From Caprimulgus europaeus (Eukaryota; Chordata; Aves; Caprimulgiformes; Caprimulgidae), in assembly GCA_907165065.1 (NCBI GenBank), contig OU015533.1, positions 27,978,578 to 28,042,577 on the forward strand: a stretch of DNA of 64,000 nucleotides, written 5' to 3'. Positions 30,707 through 45,039 of this stretch are shown one piece after another; within the stretch, counting starts at the first letter, position 1; the number at the start of each line of letters is the position of its first letter. The notes under the pieces were generated by a model. It was not told the DNA's origin and did no database searches. It saw only the letters and a list, made by a program, of their open reading frames with translations. A program made the position numbers and the translations under genes.

Positions 30707-32134
30707 AAATTCAACCGTTGATGGAGTAATTTTGAGACCTACTATTAGGATGTCTTTAATAAGATTTGTGTGTTTTGTTGGATCAGGCGTTTTACACCAT
30801 TAATAGAAAATTATTAATTTCATATGTACTTTCAAGGTAGCTTTTTGGTGGTGCTGATTTTTTTTTTTTCCTGAAATGCTCTAGATTTGCTCTTAGTTTT
30901 TGTATTGTTGAATTTTATTATCATCTTAATGCAGTATTTTAATGTAACATAAAATGTGTGTACTCCTCTAATGGAGTGTAAGGAAAGTCAGTTATTAATG
31001 CATTATAAGGATGCATTTAGGGGAGTTCTTAAGGCAGAATTTTAAAGCTACTGCATGACCAGAGCAGAAATTAATCCTTTTGCAGTTCTGTTCCACTTTT
31101 TTGACGAAGAGTAATACGTTAGATGGTTTGGTTTTTTAAGAATGGAAATATTCTTCAACAAAGGAATAAGTTTACAGACTTGAGTCACAACGTATATTGT
31201 ATGTCTCCTAGAAAAAATAATGTTCAACTTTAGTGAGTCTTCTTTTAGAAAGGTTTACTTACAGCTCCCACAGAAGTAACTAGAAAGAATGCTCACAAGC
31301 AGCAATATAAAATTAGGCAACAGGAGTGCACTTGAGAGCATATTCAGAAGTACCAGTTAACTTGTACTTCCCTTTGTCTTGATCTGTTTTCATTTATATT
31401 GTGAGATTCAAATTCATGTAAGCAATCTATTTTTCATACCCAGAAACAATGCTTTGAGGGTATATATGAGTCACTAAATCATAGTGGTTTAAAAGCTAAA
31501 ACAAAATTGGGTGGAAAAAAAAATTGGGCATGAAGATGTCTTTTAAGATCTTTCAAAAATTGTTGATCATAGAAGGTAGCTGTTAAAAATGCCTCTTCTG
31601 CTCTGAAAGTAAAAAACAAAAGGGATAAGGATCAGTCTGACTGGTGGCCCTGATGGTTTGTCCTTCTCATATACAGTGTTGTGAAGGTAAATCTATTGCC
31701 CGAGATAGTTATTTAAAGAACTGGAGGGACTATGATAGAACTGCACCCATCCTGTGTTATATAAATAACAATAGATGAAGTAAAATTGCTTGCACATGGC
31801 TTAGCAAATGAAGAAACTGAGAAAGCTGAAAGCTAGGACCTTTTGCACTCATTCTCTAGCAAGCAGTGAAGTACCATGTTCAACGTTCCATCCTTTGAAA
31901 GATTTCAAGCAGAAAATTCTGTCCAGAAGGGTAAAAGGGAAAGGAACGTGAAAATCTTAAGTAACTGCAATATAAAATGCTTCTAATGCAAATAAATTCC
32001 CAATAGTTTGCTATGTGAAAACTGTGCTTCCAAATAGAGCATTCCATAATGTGCACTGCAAAATAGATTTTTGGAGAAGGAAATTTATTTCCCAGTTTGT
32101 TTTTATATTTTGTTTGCTTAACTGCAGTCATGAC

Positions 32135-32150
32135 AAAAAAAAAAAAAAAA
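32135..32150 (+). repeat. Poly-A run, 16 bases
   Basis: An uninterrupted run of 16 A, followed by GGGGTCTC. No retroposed body was recognised around it. Confidence 0.88.
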
Positions 32151-35100
32151 GGGGTCTCTGCTTACAGACCCAGAGTTGAGGTTGTGAGGAGGATTTGTTC
32201 AGCGTCACAGAGGAGCTATGCAGCAGCAGATTTGATAAGAAAGAGGAGATGTCTGCTATCTGGAAATGCTTATATAACTTCTAGGCCAAATTTTTCCTGT
32301 AGTCATGGGCTGCTGCCACTTATTGCTTTTCTTTTGTTCTCAAGTTCTGCCAGTCTCTTCCAAAAGAAATCTAACATGATGAACAGAAAAATCACAGAAC
32401 TGGAGCCCAGGAGATCTCTGAGACCTTACAAAATGTGACTTAGGTGAAGTTTCTTTCCTTTCAAACCAAGTTGTCTCAGCAACAGGTGTCTCCGCAGATC
32501 TCAGAAGACATAACTGGCCTTTAAGGTTACAAGGTCTAGAAATGACCTGGATGTCCCTAGACCAGAATAACATAACGAACTCAATAAACTTCAGAATAGG
32601 TGTAATACAAGGTATAAATATGAAATCTGTACTGCTATTCACTTATGAAACATTCTACTTTACATTGAAATGTATGTAATGCATCTATTGCCTACTTATA
32701 AGATTACAAAGGCAGATTATGTGGACTACATAATGGCATCACCATGAGAAGGATCACCAAAGCCAGATGACAGAAAACTTTAAAGGCAAGAGACATGAGA
32801 TTCCAGATATTTCACCTTATGTGAAAATAGTAAATTCATTAAATTAGGGAGCTAATGAAATTGTATAGTAAGGGTCTTTCTGGCTTTGATGGGGGTTGAT
32901 GTATACATAAGAAGCAAATCTTTTAAGTAAAGACTAGTCTATAATTACATGGATTCACAATGGAAACCCATTTAACATCGATATTTATCTTTTCAGTTTT
33001 ATGTACTTTATGCCTGTAAACCTTGAAGTGCTTAATGTGTTTTCCAGTTGTAGCTGTTTACAAAATAGTAATTATTATAATTATGAATTAATATCCTCAG
33101 TGAATAATATCAGGAAATAAGGATGAGTGATCAAAAAGTGTTCACTACTGCTAACATGTTGCAAGCATTTGTCATTGTCACTCTCCAGAGCAAATCTTAC
33201 AATGAAAGGAACTTGGCACATGCAGCAAAAGCTCTAGGTTAGTTGCCAGTAGGGCAGATATAGTTTAGTTTATTGACTGTTGGTGCATTTCTGTATTGTT
33301 GATTGGACAGCTGGGCAGGAGCAGAGGGTGTGAACCACTGCCATCTGATTGTTTAGGCAGGGCTCTATGCTGGCATGCATGTGCCGTGAATTACGTGAGC
33401 TGACACAGATCTTAACTGCTAAATTAATGAATAGCATGGATCCAAAAATAGCATTGTCTGGAGTTAGTGTATTTCAAGAGCACAAGTTATTTGCAGATGA
33501 GTTAGTTTTTGCTCAGATCTACTTTAAAAGAAAAAATCAGTGGCACATGTGAGTTATGGAGTTACTGTTGTAGAAATTTAAACAAAAATGCAAAAAGGCA
33601 AGTGTAGTGGTACTAGGATAATTTCTTTGGTTTTGCAGGCATGAGCAGAACTTTACCTCGTGTATAGATGTCCTTGCACAAAGTGACTGGTTCACTGCTT
33701 TAGCATCCATCATTAACACAATGGTCAAAGGCTCCTTAAAATTTACAGCTTCATTCAGATTTACAGGGTACAGACTAGTTCCATATCAGCTATAAGTCCT
33801 AATGTTCTTCCCTGCTGCTGTGTTGAGATAATGATAGCACTTTCTGGATCACTGGTAGAGTTCATATCCTGTGTCTTATGGTATGCCTTTTCTTTGCCTT
33901 GTCTACTTCTATTTTGATCTGGTGGTGACAAAAGAGCACAGTCAGTCCTTTCCTTCAGCTGATCCTGGCACCTGACACATGCACTCAGTTGCATACATTT
34001 TTTTGCTATGAATGATGGTGCTTGAATATGTTAACAAAGGAAAGATTCTCCTTATACTGTCATTTCAGGAATTCATGCAGGGCTAACCAAAGTCTGACTT
34101 ACGGTGCATTCCCATACTGACTAAATTAAACTGCATGTCATGTTTGGACTTGTGTTTATGGCATAGTATTAAAAATAAGCAAAACAAATTCAGAAGTGCT
34201 AGAAATAAATGTCACGTTGTCCCTTCCCACTTACGTGGTACACTTTTCTTGAAACTTAATGGCAGATTGAAGAAATCAATGACTTCTGTGCAACTCATTG
34301 TAAGGGTGATTTTCCCTTTCCTTTAACAACCTTCTATACAGACAGATTTTCCCATACATTACCACAGTTGTCTAGAGAAGAATTTCTGTGTAATAATTCA
34401 TCAGAATCCATTTTCAGTACTCCTTTTTCTTTCTTTTAACTGTATTAAAAAAGTAATTTTATGGAGAATGAATGGCAATATGATTTTATTTTTTTTTTTA
34501 GTGTGTTGGAGTGTGAAAATCTGTGTGCTCTAAGAAAAAAGAAAGGAAATAAGGTGTTTTATTATTTATCTCCAATACCCTTATTTTCCATAAATCTTTA
34601 TGCACAGGAGTGATTTAGGCTATGCATAAATGTACTGTAAAAACTACAGCCATGGGAATTGTATTCGAACACATGAAAGTGTGGCTTGTTTTAACCTGAA
34701 GCAATGTGAAATTGAATCATATGAGTATGTAGCAATTTTTTTGTGTATCAATTGAGGCGAAATACTGTATAGTTTTATATTTGAGGATGTTGGTATAATA
34801 ACCCATGACCGCTATCCCAAGGTACTGCACATCTCCCCCTTCCTTTCCTCATAAAAAGCAAAGACCCATAATTTTTTACTGATAGAGCTCTACAGCCTGA
34901 AGAAATGGAAATGTCCTTTACTTGATTTTAAATGTGAGTGAAATATTATTTGCTAAAACATCATTAGACATACTCAGAGTCCCTTAACCTTGGGGCATAT
35001 TTATTAAAGATATTGGCCAATTTATTTATGTATTTAGGAATAATTAACAAGTGAATGTGCAAGATGTAAGGTATGGCATATTCTGCAAGGAAGCCAATCT

Positions 35101-38100
35101 TTAACTTAATGCTAACTTAGTGAAGGGATGCATTAAATTATGGTGCATATTTCTAAAGCACTTTGAAACAAAGAGAAACCAGTGTTTCATATCCAGAAGG
35201 ATATGGAGAATGCAATCAAGATGCTACTAGCTGTTAGCTGCTTTGTGGTTTGTTCTGAACCAGATTATTCTTATTCTAAGTGTAATTTTGGAATAAATAT
35301 CTCAAAATGTAACCAAATAAGGACCAGGCAGAGCTTACTCTTCAATTTAAACACTGTTTTGATTCAGATACAACTGAAATAATATTTTTGGGAGGTCCCT
35401 AGTGAGAGTTATGATACTAGTGAGACAAGAAGTGGTTTGGTCTTTTAAAGTCCTTATTTTGTTAACCATGCTGTATGTATGGAATACGTTTGTCAGGTTG
35501 CTTTGGGTTGAAACCAAATTCAGAACTGCATTTAGGAGCCAGTTAAGTTCATTAGAACATTAATGAGGAAATGGAGAAAATAGCTCAGAATTCTACCAGA
35601 CTTTTCAGGGTTACTGGCTCATAACAGTAATTTAACAAATCATCTCTTGAAGAGAAATACTTTTAAAAAAATAAATTGTCATGGATTTAGGAAAATCTAT
35701 GTTGCTTATTAAGGCTGTGATTGTCTTTGGGGTCAAGGACCAAGAATATTTGTAAATTATTCTAGCTTATGTTATGAGTAACTTTCTAGTACTGTTAGAT
35801 GTATATTTTCTGAGTCCATTCTGCAGAATAATTTTTTAGAAATTAACACAATGTACTTTCAAATTTTCGTTTGTAAGATCTATAAGTAGAGAATGAAACA
35901 AAATCATTTATTAAGTGATAGGGACGCTGTGAATTGAATTGAAATGAGACTGAAATTAGGTTTATTCTGTATGAAATTAAAGGCTTTTAACAAGGTCAAT
36001 TCTATTACTCAGTTACCAGATCTGCATTGATGCAGTTGAGAGGAAGGTGAGCTGTGGCATAAAGGCAGAAGTGGGCAGGAGGGAATGACAACTTTTTAAA
36101 CTGGTTTTGTAGAATTCTTCAAAAATTCAAAGCAGCTTGCTGTGGAGCTTACTGGGAGCCTTGTATGAGCTGTGATGGTGATAGAGCTGAGAACATGGTA
36201 TCACGTTTGAGGTGGTAGTTTCTTACGCTGCTGTAGTGTAAGTTTGAAGTGAGTTGATCTGTTAAGGCACTTAAATTATTAAAGTGTTAGAGGAAGAAAA
36301 TAACAAGTTAATGTACAGCTACCTTGAGAAAGAAAGTACAGATGATAATGAAGCAGCAGTTGTAAGAACGCTTTGTTATAAATCTGTTCCCTATTGGTGT
36401 TTTCAACCAGTGAGTGACAGATTAGATTAAGAACTCATGGTTTAACCCTAGGAATTTGGAAGAAGTGTTAATGACATGCAGAAGATGTGTACAGGGGGAG
36501 TTAAATCAGTTTAAGCCTGGTAAAGTTTTCCTGGAACAGAGGTAAGAGAGTATTAGAGAAGATGTCAAAATTGTAAAAGAAGCCGTGATGGCCTCAATTA
36601 GGGATGTAACCTTCAAGAATGAGAAGTTTTTGTGCCACTGGAAGAAAATGAAGGAATTTATAGCATGCTGGCTGGCAAAGTGTAAAAAAATGTTAGGAGA
36701 AAACCTTCTGTTTAGAGGTAACTGTGTCCAATAGACAGAATCAACTGTACTGCTGGTTCTTCAACACCAAGGAGTAGTAATAGTGAATGCAAGCTTAGGC
36801 GTTTTCATTCTCATGTGCTGACACACAAGTTGTATCCCCTGGGGACCTTCTCTGGATGCAATTGAACTGAAGTATTAAATCAGTTCTAACAAAATTGTTC
36901 TGAAAAATCTAATTAGAGAAAACCTTGTGCAGGTGAGAAAAAGAATCTGGAATCTTGGTTTGGATGTGACTTATTCCTGTCTTTGCATGTGCTGAACAGG
37001 ATGTCCCAAATATTATGTTAGATGCCATTTGGGAAAAGGTTTATCTTTTTTACCACATAAGTATAATTTATCCTTAGTCCTTGTGCAAGCTTTTTGATAG
37101 TCTCACTGCTTTGCAATGTTGAAGTGAACAGGAACATATCAAGGACTCATAACCTTTCAAGAATTAGTAGCTCATGGATAACCAGGTGACCCCAGAACAG
37201 GAGAGATGAGGCATTTGTGTGAAGTTTCACTATCACTAGAGAGCGGAGGAGAGGGAATTATTGAAGGAAAATATTTTCAGATAGTGCAAGCTTACCATTC
37301 CTAATACACACGTTTAATGCTCCTGTACATTTTAGTGTAGAAGCCTGTGGTCTCTGTACGCAGTACTACAGAGCAAACCTAGAACAGCAAGCAGCATTTT
37401 CCAAGTGATGGTTGTGAGCCACCATTTGACACAATTTCTCTGAATGATTTATGCCACTCCTAGGTGGGGACATTTCACCGAGAAGATAAAATGGTAGGAG
37501 AATTATGTCATTGGCACTATCATTTACTAAAATTAATTGATGATGCAGTGCCTTTATTATGATGAAAGGGCTCAGTAAGGATACAGTTCCTCAGGAAAAA
37601 CAATGACCAATTTGTAGCTTTGCTTTATTTTCATGTGTTTATACCATAGAAACTGATAGATTCTAAAAAGCACGGAAGCATCATTTTTATACATGGTTTG
37701 GGAATCCAGCCCTTGTTAATTGATTAACACATGATAAGAAATTTAATATTTGGCTTTGAATAAAGTTATAAAATTTGTTTTCTAGGAAATTCTTTGATGT
37801 TTCAGTCTCCTCGTATTATTTCTCCTTAATTATAATTCTTGTTTGCTTCTTTTCTGAGTGCAGAACTGCAACTGGTCTTCAAAGGTAGTTTGTCTAGCAG
37901 AAACACAATAACTATCACACATTTAGAAGATTTTTAAGTAGCTCTTAGTCAATGTGCATAACTGATGCTTCAGAAAAGAAGCACTAAGTTGAATAGTAGT
38001 ACTGTGTCTTGTGAATAGTAGTAACTCCTTGTTTTTGCAAAAAATAATATAATGGTACAGCGATTGTACTGGGCAAAAGGAGGGAAATTGGTTATCACAA

Positions 38101-38440
38101 TTAGCAGCAGCATGGGTTTGTGCCTGCCTATACCATAGTTGTGAAGTAGTTTGACCTTTTAAGTGAACCTGGACTGTATTTTGACCCAAACTTTGAGGCA
38201 GTACAGAAGGCTTGTTGTGGACTAAACCACTGAAAATCAGGCAATTCAAATAAAACAGCTACCTTGGCTATCTTGAGTAGGGCACAGAAATGGCAATCTA
38301 AAGATTATATGGAAGGACATGGATGCATTGTTGGGTGCTTTTCCTGTTGCTGAACAGTGCTACTTACTCTCTTAAGGCAAAGCAGCTCTCCAGAATGTAA
38401 CCATCGGAAATCATCATACATCTGATTATTCATGGTGTAG

Positions 38441-38570
38441 AGGGTTGGGGTTTTTTACCATTTGTTGTGGTTGTTGGCATAGGGTTTGAGGGTGGTTTGA
38501 GGGGGTTTTGTTTGTTTGTTGGGTTTTGGGGTCTTTTTGTTTGATTTTTTTTTCTTCCCTTTTTTAAGGT
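38441..38570 (+). repeat. G/T-rich low-complexity tract
   Basis: T runs are punctuated by GGG to GGGGG groups. The minus-strand reading gives a meaningless K/N/P/T-rich frame. The G runs are separated by loops of 5, 8, 15 and 4 bases, so a canonical quadruplex is unlikely. Confidence 0.75.
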
Positions 38571-41500
38571 ATCGGTTGTTTGCTATTAGCTGGAAAGATT
38601 TGTTTGTTTTAGTAATATTCCATCTTTCATAATCTGTGGTTTTGCTAGTCCCCCAAATGTCCATGTTTTTATTAAATAGCTGTAGAACTTCTGTCACTTA
38701 AATTTCAGCAATGACTTTGAGTACTGACAATGAATACCTCACTGGCTTTTGTGGTGAAAATGTGGTTCTTAAGTTATAGATGTTTCTTTAAAAGAGAGAG
38801 CATGTTTTATGCTGACAAACATTGATAGTTTCATGAACTAACATCTCCTGGAGTTCCAGGAACATTTCAAAATGTGAAATATTTGTTTGATTTAGAAGTT
38901 AAGGAGGAGTTTCTTCTTGTTTGTGGATGTGTTTGCTCACTTGCATTGATCCTTCCCAGATTTTTGTGTTTACAGTCCCTAAATTATGTCATTTCATTTT
39001 TTTTAAATGTTTTGCATTTATCAATTCTAGCTCAAGAATAATTCTAGTATTTTCTAGTGTCCTCATAAAAATAACAACATTTCAACTGTAACTATAAATA
39101 TTTTCCCCAATATATTCCAGTCTGGCACTGCACATTTTCAAGTGTGATCCTCTTGAGCTGAAATTTTTCATAGTTAATTGCTATGTAATTATTATTTGAT
39201 GTTGCAATATGAAAATAATCTGAATTATATTTTTTTCACTTGAGTTAAAAAGAGTAGACAGTATTTTTTCTCTGTTTAAAATCTTCCAGGTGCCTTTCTG
39301 CAAAGATAGACCAACACTAGTAGAATCTTAGAAAAGGAATTTACACATAGCTCTTGCTTTTTCCACAAGCCAAGGAAGATAGCCAAAGAAATACTATTTT
39401 TGTCGTAACTGAATGATTGCATGAATTTTTAACATCATGCAGAGCAGTGTTTTCAAATGCTATTTTGTGGAACAGGACATTTTACATACTTTCTAAATGA
39501 AATCTTCAGTTACAAAATTATCATTTTCCTTCTTTTCTGTCGTCTTCTCCTTGTTCCCAGAGGAAACAAGGAAAGGAATAGGATTCTCATTCAGTGGACT
39601 TGTCTGTGCTGCTTCTGTTCAGTCTAATGACCGATGGCCAACCTAGAAGACACTGCGTAAGCGTAATATCCCATGAAATGAAAATTACCCCGTGGAGGGG
39701 GCACACATGCTTTGCTCAAACTTTGATATAAAACTTTGCATTTCCTAATTTGTGTGTGTGCTTAAACTCATAATGCTAACCTTGTATTCTGGGAAGATTT
39801 TTCATTTTCTAATCATTTTAGTCTTCCTTTTTTTTCCCTCCAGTATTAAAATCTAATTTTTGTGTGTGAAGCAGGTGTGCAAAGTATGATTAAGTTAAAT
39901 GGATTTATCCCTTTTAATAATGTAAAACTTAGTTTCAGGCAAACCAAGTCATCAGAATAGTTTTTTAAAAATACTGTGAACCTTGGTATCTATTTTTTTA
40001 AAGCTCCTATGTACTGTAACATAACCTACTACAAATAATTATCATATATTATAGTGGTTTCCACTAGTGACTGCAATAATTAAGGTTGCAAATCAGTTTC
40101 CATTATAGTCCCTTGTTTTCACACAATGATAACTTGTCAAAACACCTTTGGGACTAAAGTTTTCCATGATGGTTCTGCTTATAGCTAAATTTGGGGGGAG
40201 GGAGGAGAAAACGGAGTTTGAACTATCCTTATAAGCAAATGCTTGTCTGGTCATTTTGTGAACTAGGATCAAACTGCATAGCAAGGAGGTAAATAGTTAC
40301 TGTTTCCAGGGACTAGAAAAACCTAGAAGAAAGATTAAAGGACAAGCAGTGAAAAACTGCCTTGAATTTTGGTTGCACTTGTGATTTTGACGAGCCTCAC
40401 TGCTATTTTGTTTTGCAACATCTCTGTGTAACGCTGCAAAAAGTATTAGTCTGTCTTTATTAACATCTGCGGCTCACAACAAAACTGCACTACGTCAGTT
40501 TTACTGATGATCAGATGACAATCAGATGGCAAAGGTGGAAAGAGATACGATGGTCAGTAGCGGATTCACGATTCCAGTTGTGAATCCCAGTCCTGAATCT
40601 GATGCTGGGTTTTGGGGTGAAAATCTTCCATAAAAATGAAGTGAGGAGACAATATAAGAAAACATTTACTGTGATTATTTGCCCAGTAGGAGCTTCTAAA
40701 TGTCAATAACCACTGCACTGCTCTTTCCTGGATAGAAAATAGCACGTTGCTGTATCATTGCAAATAACTGTGTATGTTAACCTTTTATGGTGACCACTAT
40801 GCAAAGCTTGTATAAGTACCCCATCTATAGTATTTTTAATATGACATGACAATTTATTTTATCATTTAAAGAAATCAAGTTTTAAGGCATAATATAAAGG
40901 AGTGCTTGGGCAGGCAGAGTTGAAGGATAAGCTTTCAACCCTAACATTCATTTCCTGTGCTTGTTTTATCATCTCTAACATTACATTAGCACCATTTCTT
41001 TGCATAGAATTCATTTTAAGAAATGGTGATTGGTTCTTCTCCTCAGCCCTCTGGGAGAGTGTTTTAATTAGTTTCTTGAGATACATGATAATAAACTGAA
41101 GTACGGTTACTAAAGAAAAAAACGACAATTTTTGTCACGTTCAGAAATTGCTCCTCCGCTGGTCTGTCTGCAAACTGTTGCTACTGTAAACATCTTTTTT
41201 ATAGCATGTTGTGAAATACTAAAACGGTTGATTTACAGATATATCATAACAGAAAAAAGCATGTGCCTTCCAAAAGATCAGATTTTGGGAGACCTCATTG
41301 TCTGCAGAGGGTCCTGTGAGTCAATGAAATGTCTTGCAGACGGGAAGGTTTCTACATCTGGACTCTTTTTACCAGTTGAGGTCTTTGATCTGAAAATGTT
41401 ACAACTCTCCTATGCCCGGTGATTTGTCTGGCAAGATGAGTTATTTACAAATGCAATTGTTCTTGTGACAACTCAGTTTTGAGTGTGTAAGTGCTGAGGT

Positions 41501-41736
41501 CCCGATCTGTAACCCACAAGGACTGCTGGTAGTCCTTTTACTGGTCTCAGTGGACTTTCATTCAGATATTTGGACTTTGAAGCACCCCAGGTCGATTAGG
41601 TAAAAAAAGACTTTTTACAAACAATCATAATTTAAAGATTTAGGGTGCTGTGTGTCTGAAATAATTAGACAGTGTTTCAAATGCTTGTGAATTTAAATAA
41701 GTTTCTGATCTTTGTGTCTTGTCTTTTATTCCCCAG

Positions 41737-41781
41737 TGGCTGATGAAAGCAAAGTTGGTTTGTTGGCCGGACACAAATCAG
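41737..41781 (+). CDS. PARD3B: PARD3B coding exon 6 in window: 45-base symmetric exon
   Basis: The exon encodes VADESKVGLLAGHKS; the valine codon is completed by the G left from the previous exon. The acceptor is CTTTTATTCCCCAG and the donor is TCAG|GTAAGC. The length is 45 bases, entering and leaving in phase 1, so skipping it would remove 15 residues without a frameshift. PARD3 carries an equally long block (VADET...QK) at the same place, and human PARD3B has VPDESKV..LAGQKS, so the short exon is supported by homology as well as by splice sites. The next expected segment, containing the LGLKKSSSLESLQ-like aPKC target region, is not found in the remaining 22 kb. Confidence 0.94.
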
Positions 41782-42959
41782 GTAAGCTGCTTTCCTATTT
41801 TGGAGAAAGTGTCAGCAACTTGAAAGTAGTATGGGCAGTAAATGAAATCAGCTTACAGAAACTTTGATGACCAAGGGAGCTGCAAATTAAAGCATTACTT
41901 TGTACACACTGTCTCCAGATTGTACAATGATGAATTAGGGATTGTTGTTTTCAAGGCAGTGTATGTAGCAATCATTTGCAGAGAGAGCTGTAACTTTTCT
42001 TTTTAGTGCAGGTGTTATTAACTGAAGATAATGGCCTTTCAAATAAGGGCAAGTGCAACATGTCTTGTGGATTGTGGAAACTTAAGCAATATGCATTTTT
42101 AAAAATATAAATATTTCTTGCTTTTTCTCCTCGCTCTGAGTTCCACTTCCATTACAAGGAATATTGAAGATATCACTAAAAGAATTTCTACAGATTAAAA
42201 AGAAGAATGTCAGAGCTTTCCCTTTCATTGTGCTTGTGCAGTAGAAATAATTTTTTTTTCTTAAATTTTTCAGGCCGTAGTAGGAAAAAAACCCCACGTC
42301 CATAACTCTGTCATTACTATACTAATAAGTTCCACAAACCACACCTTGGTACTGTACAACTTGCAGTTCTTGTATTATAAGAACTTTCAAGGAAATAAGA
42401 TGGTAGTTTTTCACAAGCTGACATAAAAAATCTTGAAATTTCTAGAAAACTCAAGTTATTCAGCAGTCTCTTCTGATGTTAGAAAACCCTAAAGTTTCAG
42501 ACTGCCCCTTTGCAGCATGATTGCACGTTGCCTTTTTCCACCCCTTTGATAGAACTAAAAAGCTGAGGTCCTGTAAAGGAAGGTCAACTGTGAGATTCCT
42601 GATTGTTTGTGGTATTCCTTCTCTGTGCAACTGGCTGTTCTTTAGTTCTCTGGTGTGGATTTTTCTTATCTGAAGACCTTTTCCTGAACTTAGTAGACAA
42701 ATTATTTTTAAATTTTTCTGGCATCTTTCCTAAATCTGAGAACTTCTTGGATTCTCTTTCTGATTCAAGGGGTAGTTCATATGTCTTGTAACATTATCAC
42801 TCCTGGGGAGAAAAAAATTCTTTCAACTTTTTGTTTTGGGAATGTGAAAGCTTCAAAGAAATGATCTTGTCAACTTGAAGAAGCTAAGGGTGTTGCCCTT
42901 GAGATTTTCCCTGTGCCGAAAAATTACTACAAACATTGCAACATCATGCAGTTTTCCAA

Positions 42960-43060
42960 AGATCAGTGGAATTCACTGCCATCAAAGAATATTATAAGGA
43001 AACCTGGTGAGATCATAACTCTTTGGCAATCTGTTGTTATAGATACCTTAAGCTTTATAG
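42960..43060 (+). mobile_element. Possible ancient CR1/L3-type LINE scrap
   Basis: The wording GTGGAATTCACTGCCATCAA, followed by an AATATTATAAGGAA-like continuation, resembles the 'tggaattcactgccacaaga' segment near the end of old CR1/L3-type LINEs as I remember them. The match is short and diverged, and the boundaries are guesses. Confidence 0.22.
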
Positions 43061-45039
43061 TAACGCTTTTAGCAGCATTTGATCTTTCTTCTACACACTT
43101 CTCCAGATTCTTGAAAACAGTAGCTCTGAAAATTTTTCTGTTTGAAGACACCTACAAATTTTATATGAAAATATAGACCCATGGTTATTGAACTTTGGCT
43201 TGTTTGCTTTACTTACTCTTCATGGGCCTCTTACATGTACCAAAGAGCTTTTTCTGTAGGCTAAAATCAGGGGTCAACAGATCACCTAAGGGATACAGAG
43301 ATCCTACAGATTGTTTCTTTTTTTCCCCCTTCAGAATAAAAGGAGCTATCTCACTTCTGAGAAGGTTGGAGTGTAAATGATTTTTCTTGGTTCTGTCCGC
43401 TTTCAGTACTGTTCAGTTACTGTTGAAAAACGTTTCTCCCCTCTCTGTTCCATTTGCTAACTCTTCATAAAGAGAGATTAAGCAGCAGGTTCAGTTTTCT
43501 CATTGTTCCATTCAAATATTTATTTTAAAGGCTTGTTCAAGAACATAGCACTATTTTTCTTTGATCTCTTTTTACTGTATGCTTTTTGGAATTATAGATC
43601 TTACACACATCTTGCTGGCATTCAGTCACATCACAGAACACTTGTTTTAACATCGTTGTTCATTGTGCTGCCTTCCTATAGGTACCTTTGTTAAGAACGC
43701 GCTAAGGGAGACATTGCAGCTTCTTGTGCTTGGAGCAAAACACTTATTTTGTCATTACAGAGTGAAGAGTTTCCAACCTATTCTAGACATCACGAAATTA
43801 AACATATTTCTCTACAGAATTAATTATCGCCTACTAACAATCAATGCAATTATCCCTTCTCTCCTTCAACATGACTTGTTCTATGAAATACACAGTTGAG
43901 TAATTCTCTCTAGGGAAATATCCTTTCTATTCCTTCTGGGGCAGTGGCTCTTCAAGCATTTAGTCTCAGCTTTTGGTATCGCTACTGTATCCCTCGCGTA
44001 TTACGTGTTACTGAGCAGCAGCAGGAGTTAGTAGCATATTCAATTTAAAAAGCATTATCACAGTTCTGCAGAAGACCAAGACATAAGAATGATCTGTAGC
44101 TGTAGCCCCATCTTTCTGTCTTTTTACATATTGCACCCACAAACAGCAGTTCCATTTTTATTTTCTTAAAAGAGTAGATTTGATTTTTAGAAGAATGTCT
44201 GAACACGTTATGAGCTTGTAAGCATGTTCTGTGTGAAGATGGCTGGAGAGTTGTTCCTGTATTTCACACTCATAGACATGCATCTCTGAATTCTGGTTCT
44301 CATAGCTGACCTCTCTGTCATCCTGCCTGATGAAAGACTCCTGCAGTGCTTGCAGGTGTTCTTTGTGTTGCAAACGTTTTCCAGAATACCACTGGCAAAA
44401 GCACTGTGTGCTGTATTGATGCAGCGTACTCAGCGCTTTCTGGAAAGGACCAGAGTTAAGAGTGTGAGTAAGGCATCCTCTCTGAATCCTCTAAGGAGGA
44501 GTTTGTCCTCCATAAGCTTGCTGTGTGCTCAGCAATGGTGTGTCCCCATTCCCTAAACTTGATTCCAACCATGAGAATGAGAAACAGACAAATGGTGCCT
44601 CTTGTCATAAAGCAGAGAGGATCCCTGAAAATTCACCAAGTTGAAAAATCAGCAAACGTCACCTCAGTTTTTCATGAACTCTTAGCTTTTTAGAAAAGTT
44701 ATTCCTGGAGAGCTAGGAGGATACCCTTCATAAGGAAGGGCAAGACTGTTACACGTCAAATGTAATCTGATTTAAATCAAATACTGAAATGGAGTACTGA
44801 ATTCTTTGCAGCTATTTTTATTTTTTCTTAAATTCTTTTTGTGTGTTCTGATTTACTGCTTAGAACACTTTTAGTATGTATTGACTGTCCGCTGAGGTCT
44901 CTGCTGACACAGCTCTTTCAGATGATGCAGTGCTGGAGAAAAGCTGATGAGTCTTTCTTTATGAGCTCTGACATATTAATTAGCAAAATGGGCAAGAAAG
45001 CTTTCCTATTTTTATTTTAATGTCACTAGACCATGCTTT

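Larger units (their letters stand above)
29900..41736 (+). other. PARD3B: PARD3B intron, 11837 bp
   Basis: GT-AG intron from GTAAGG to TTTTATTCCCCAG. It contains a (GTTTTT) repeat at 30685-30706, a 16-base A run at 32135-32150 and a G/T-rich tract at 38441-38570. Many open frames of 60-113 codons occur on both strands, and none has recognisable protein character. No further exon or transposon was identified. Confidence 0.88.
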
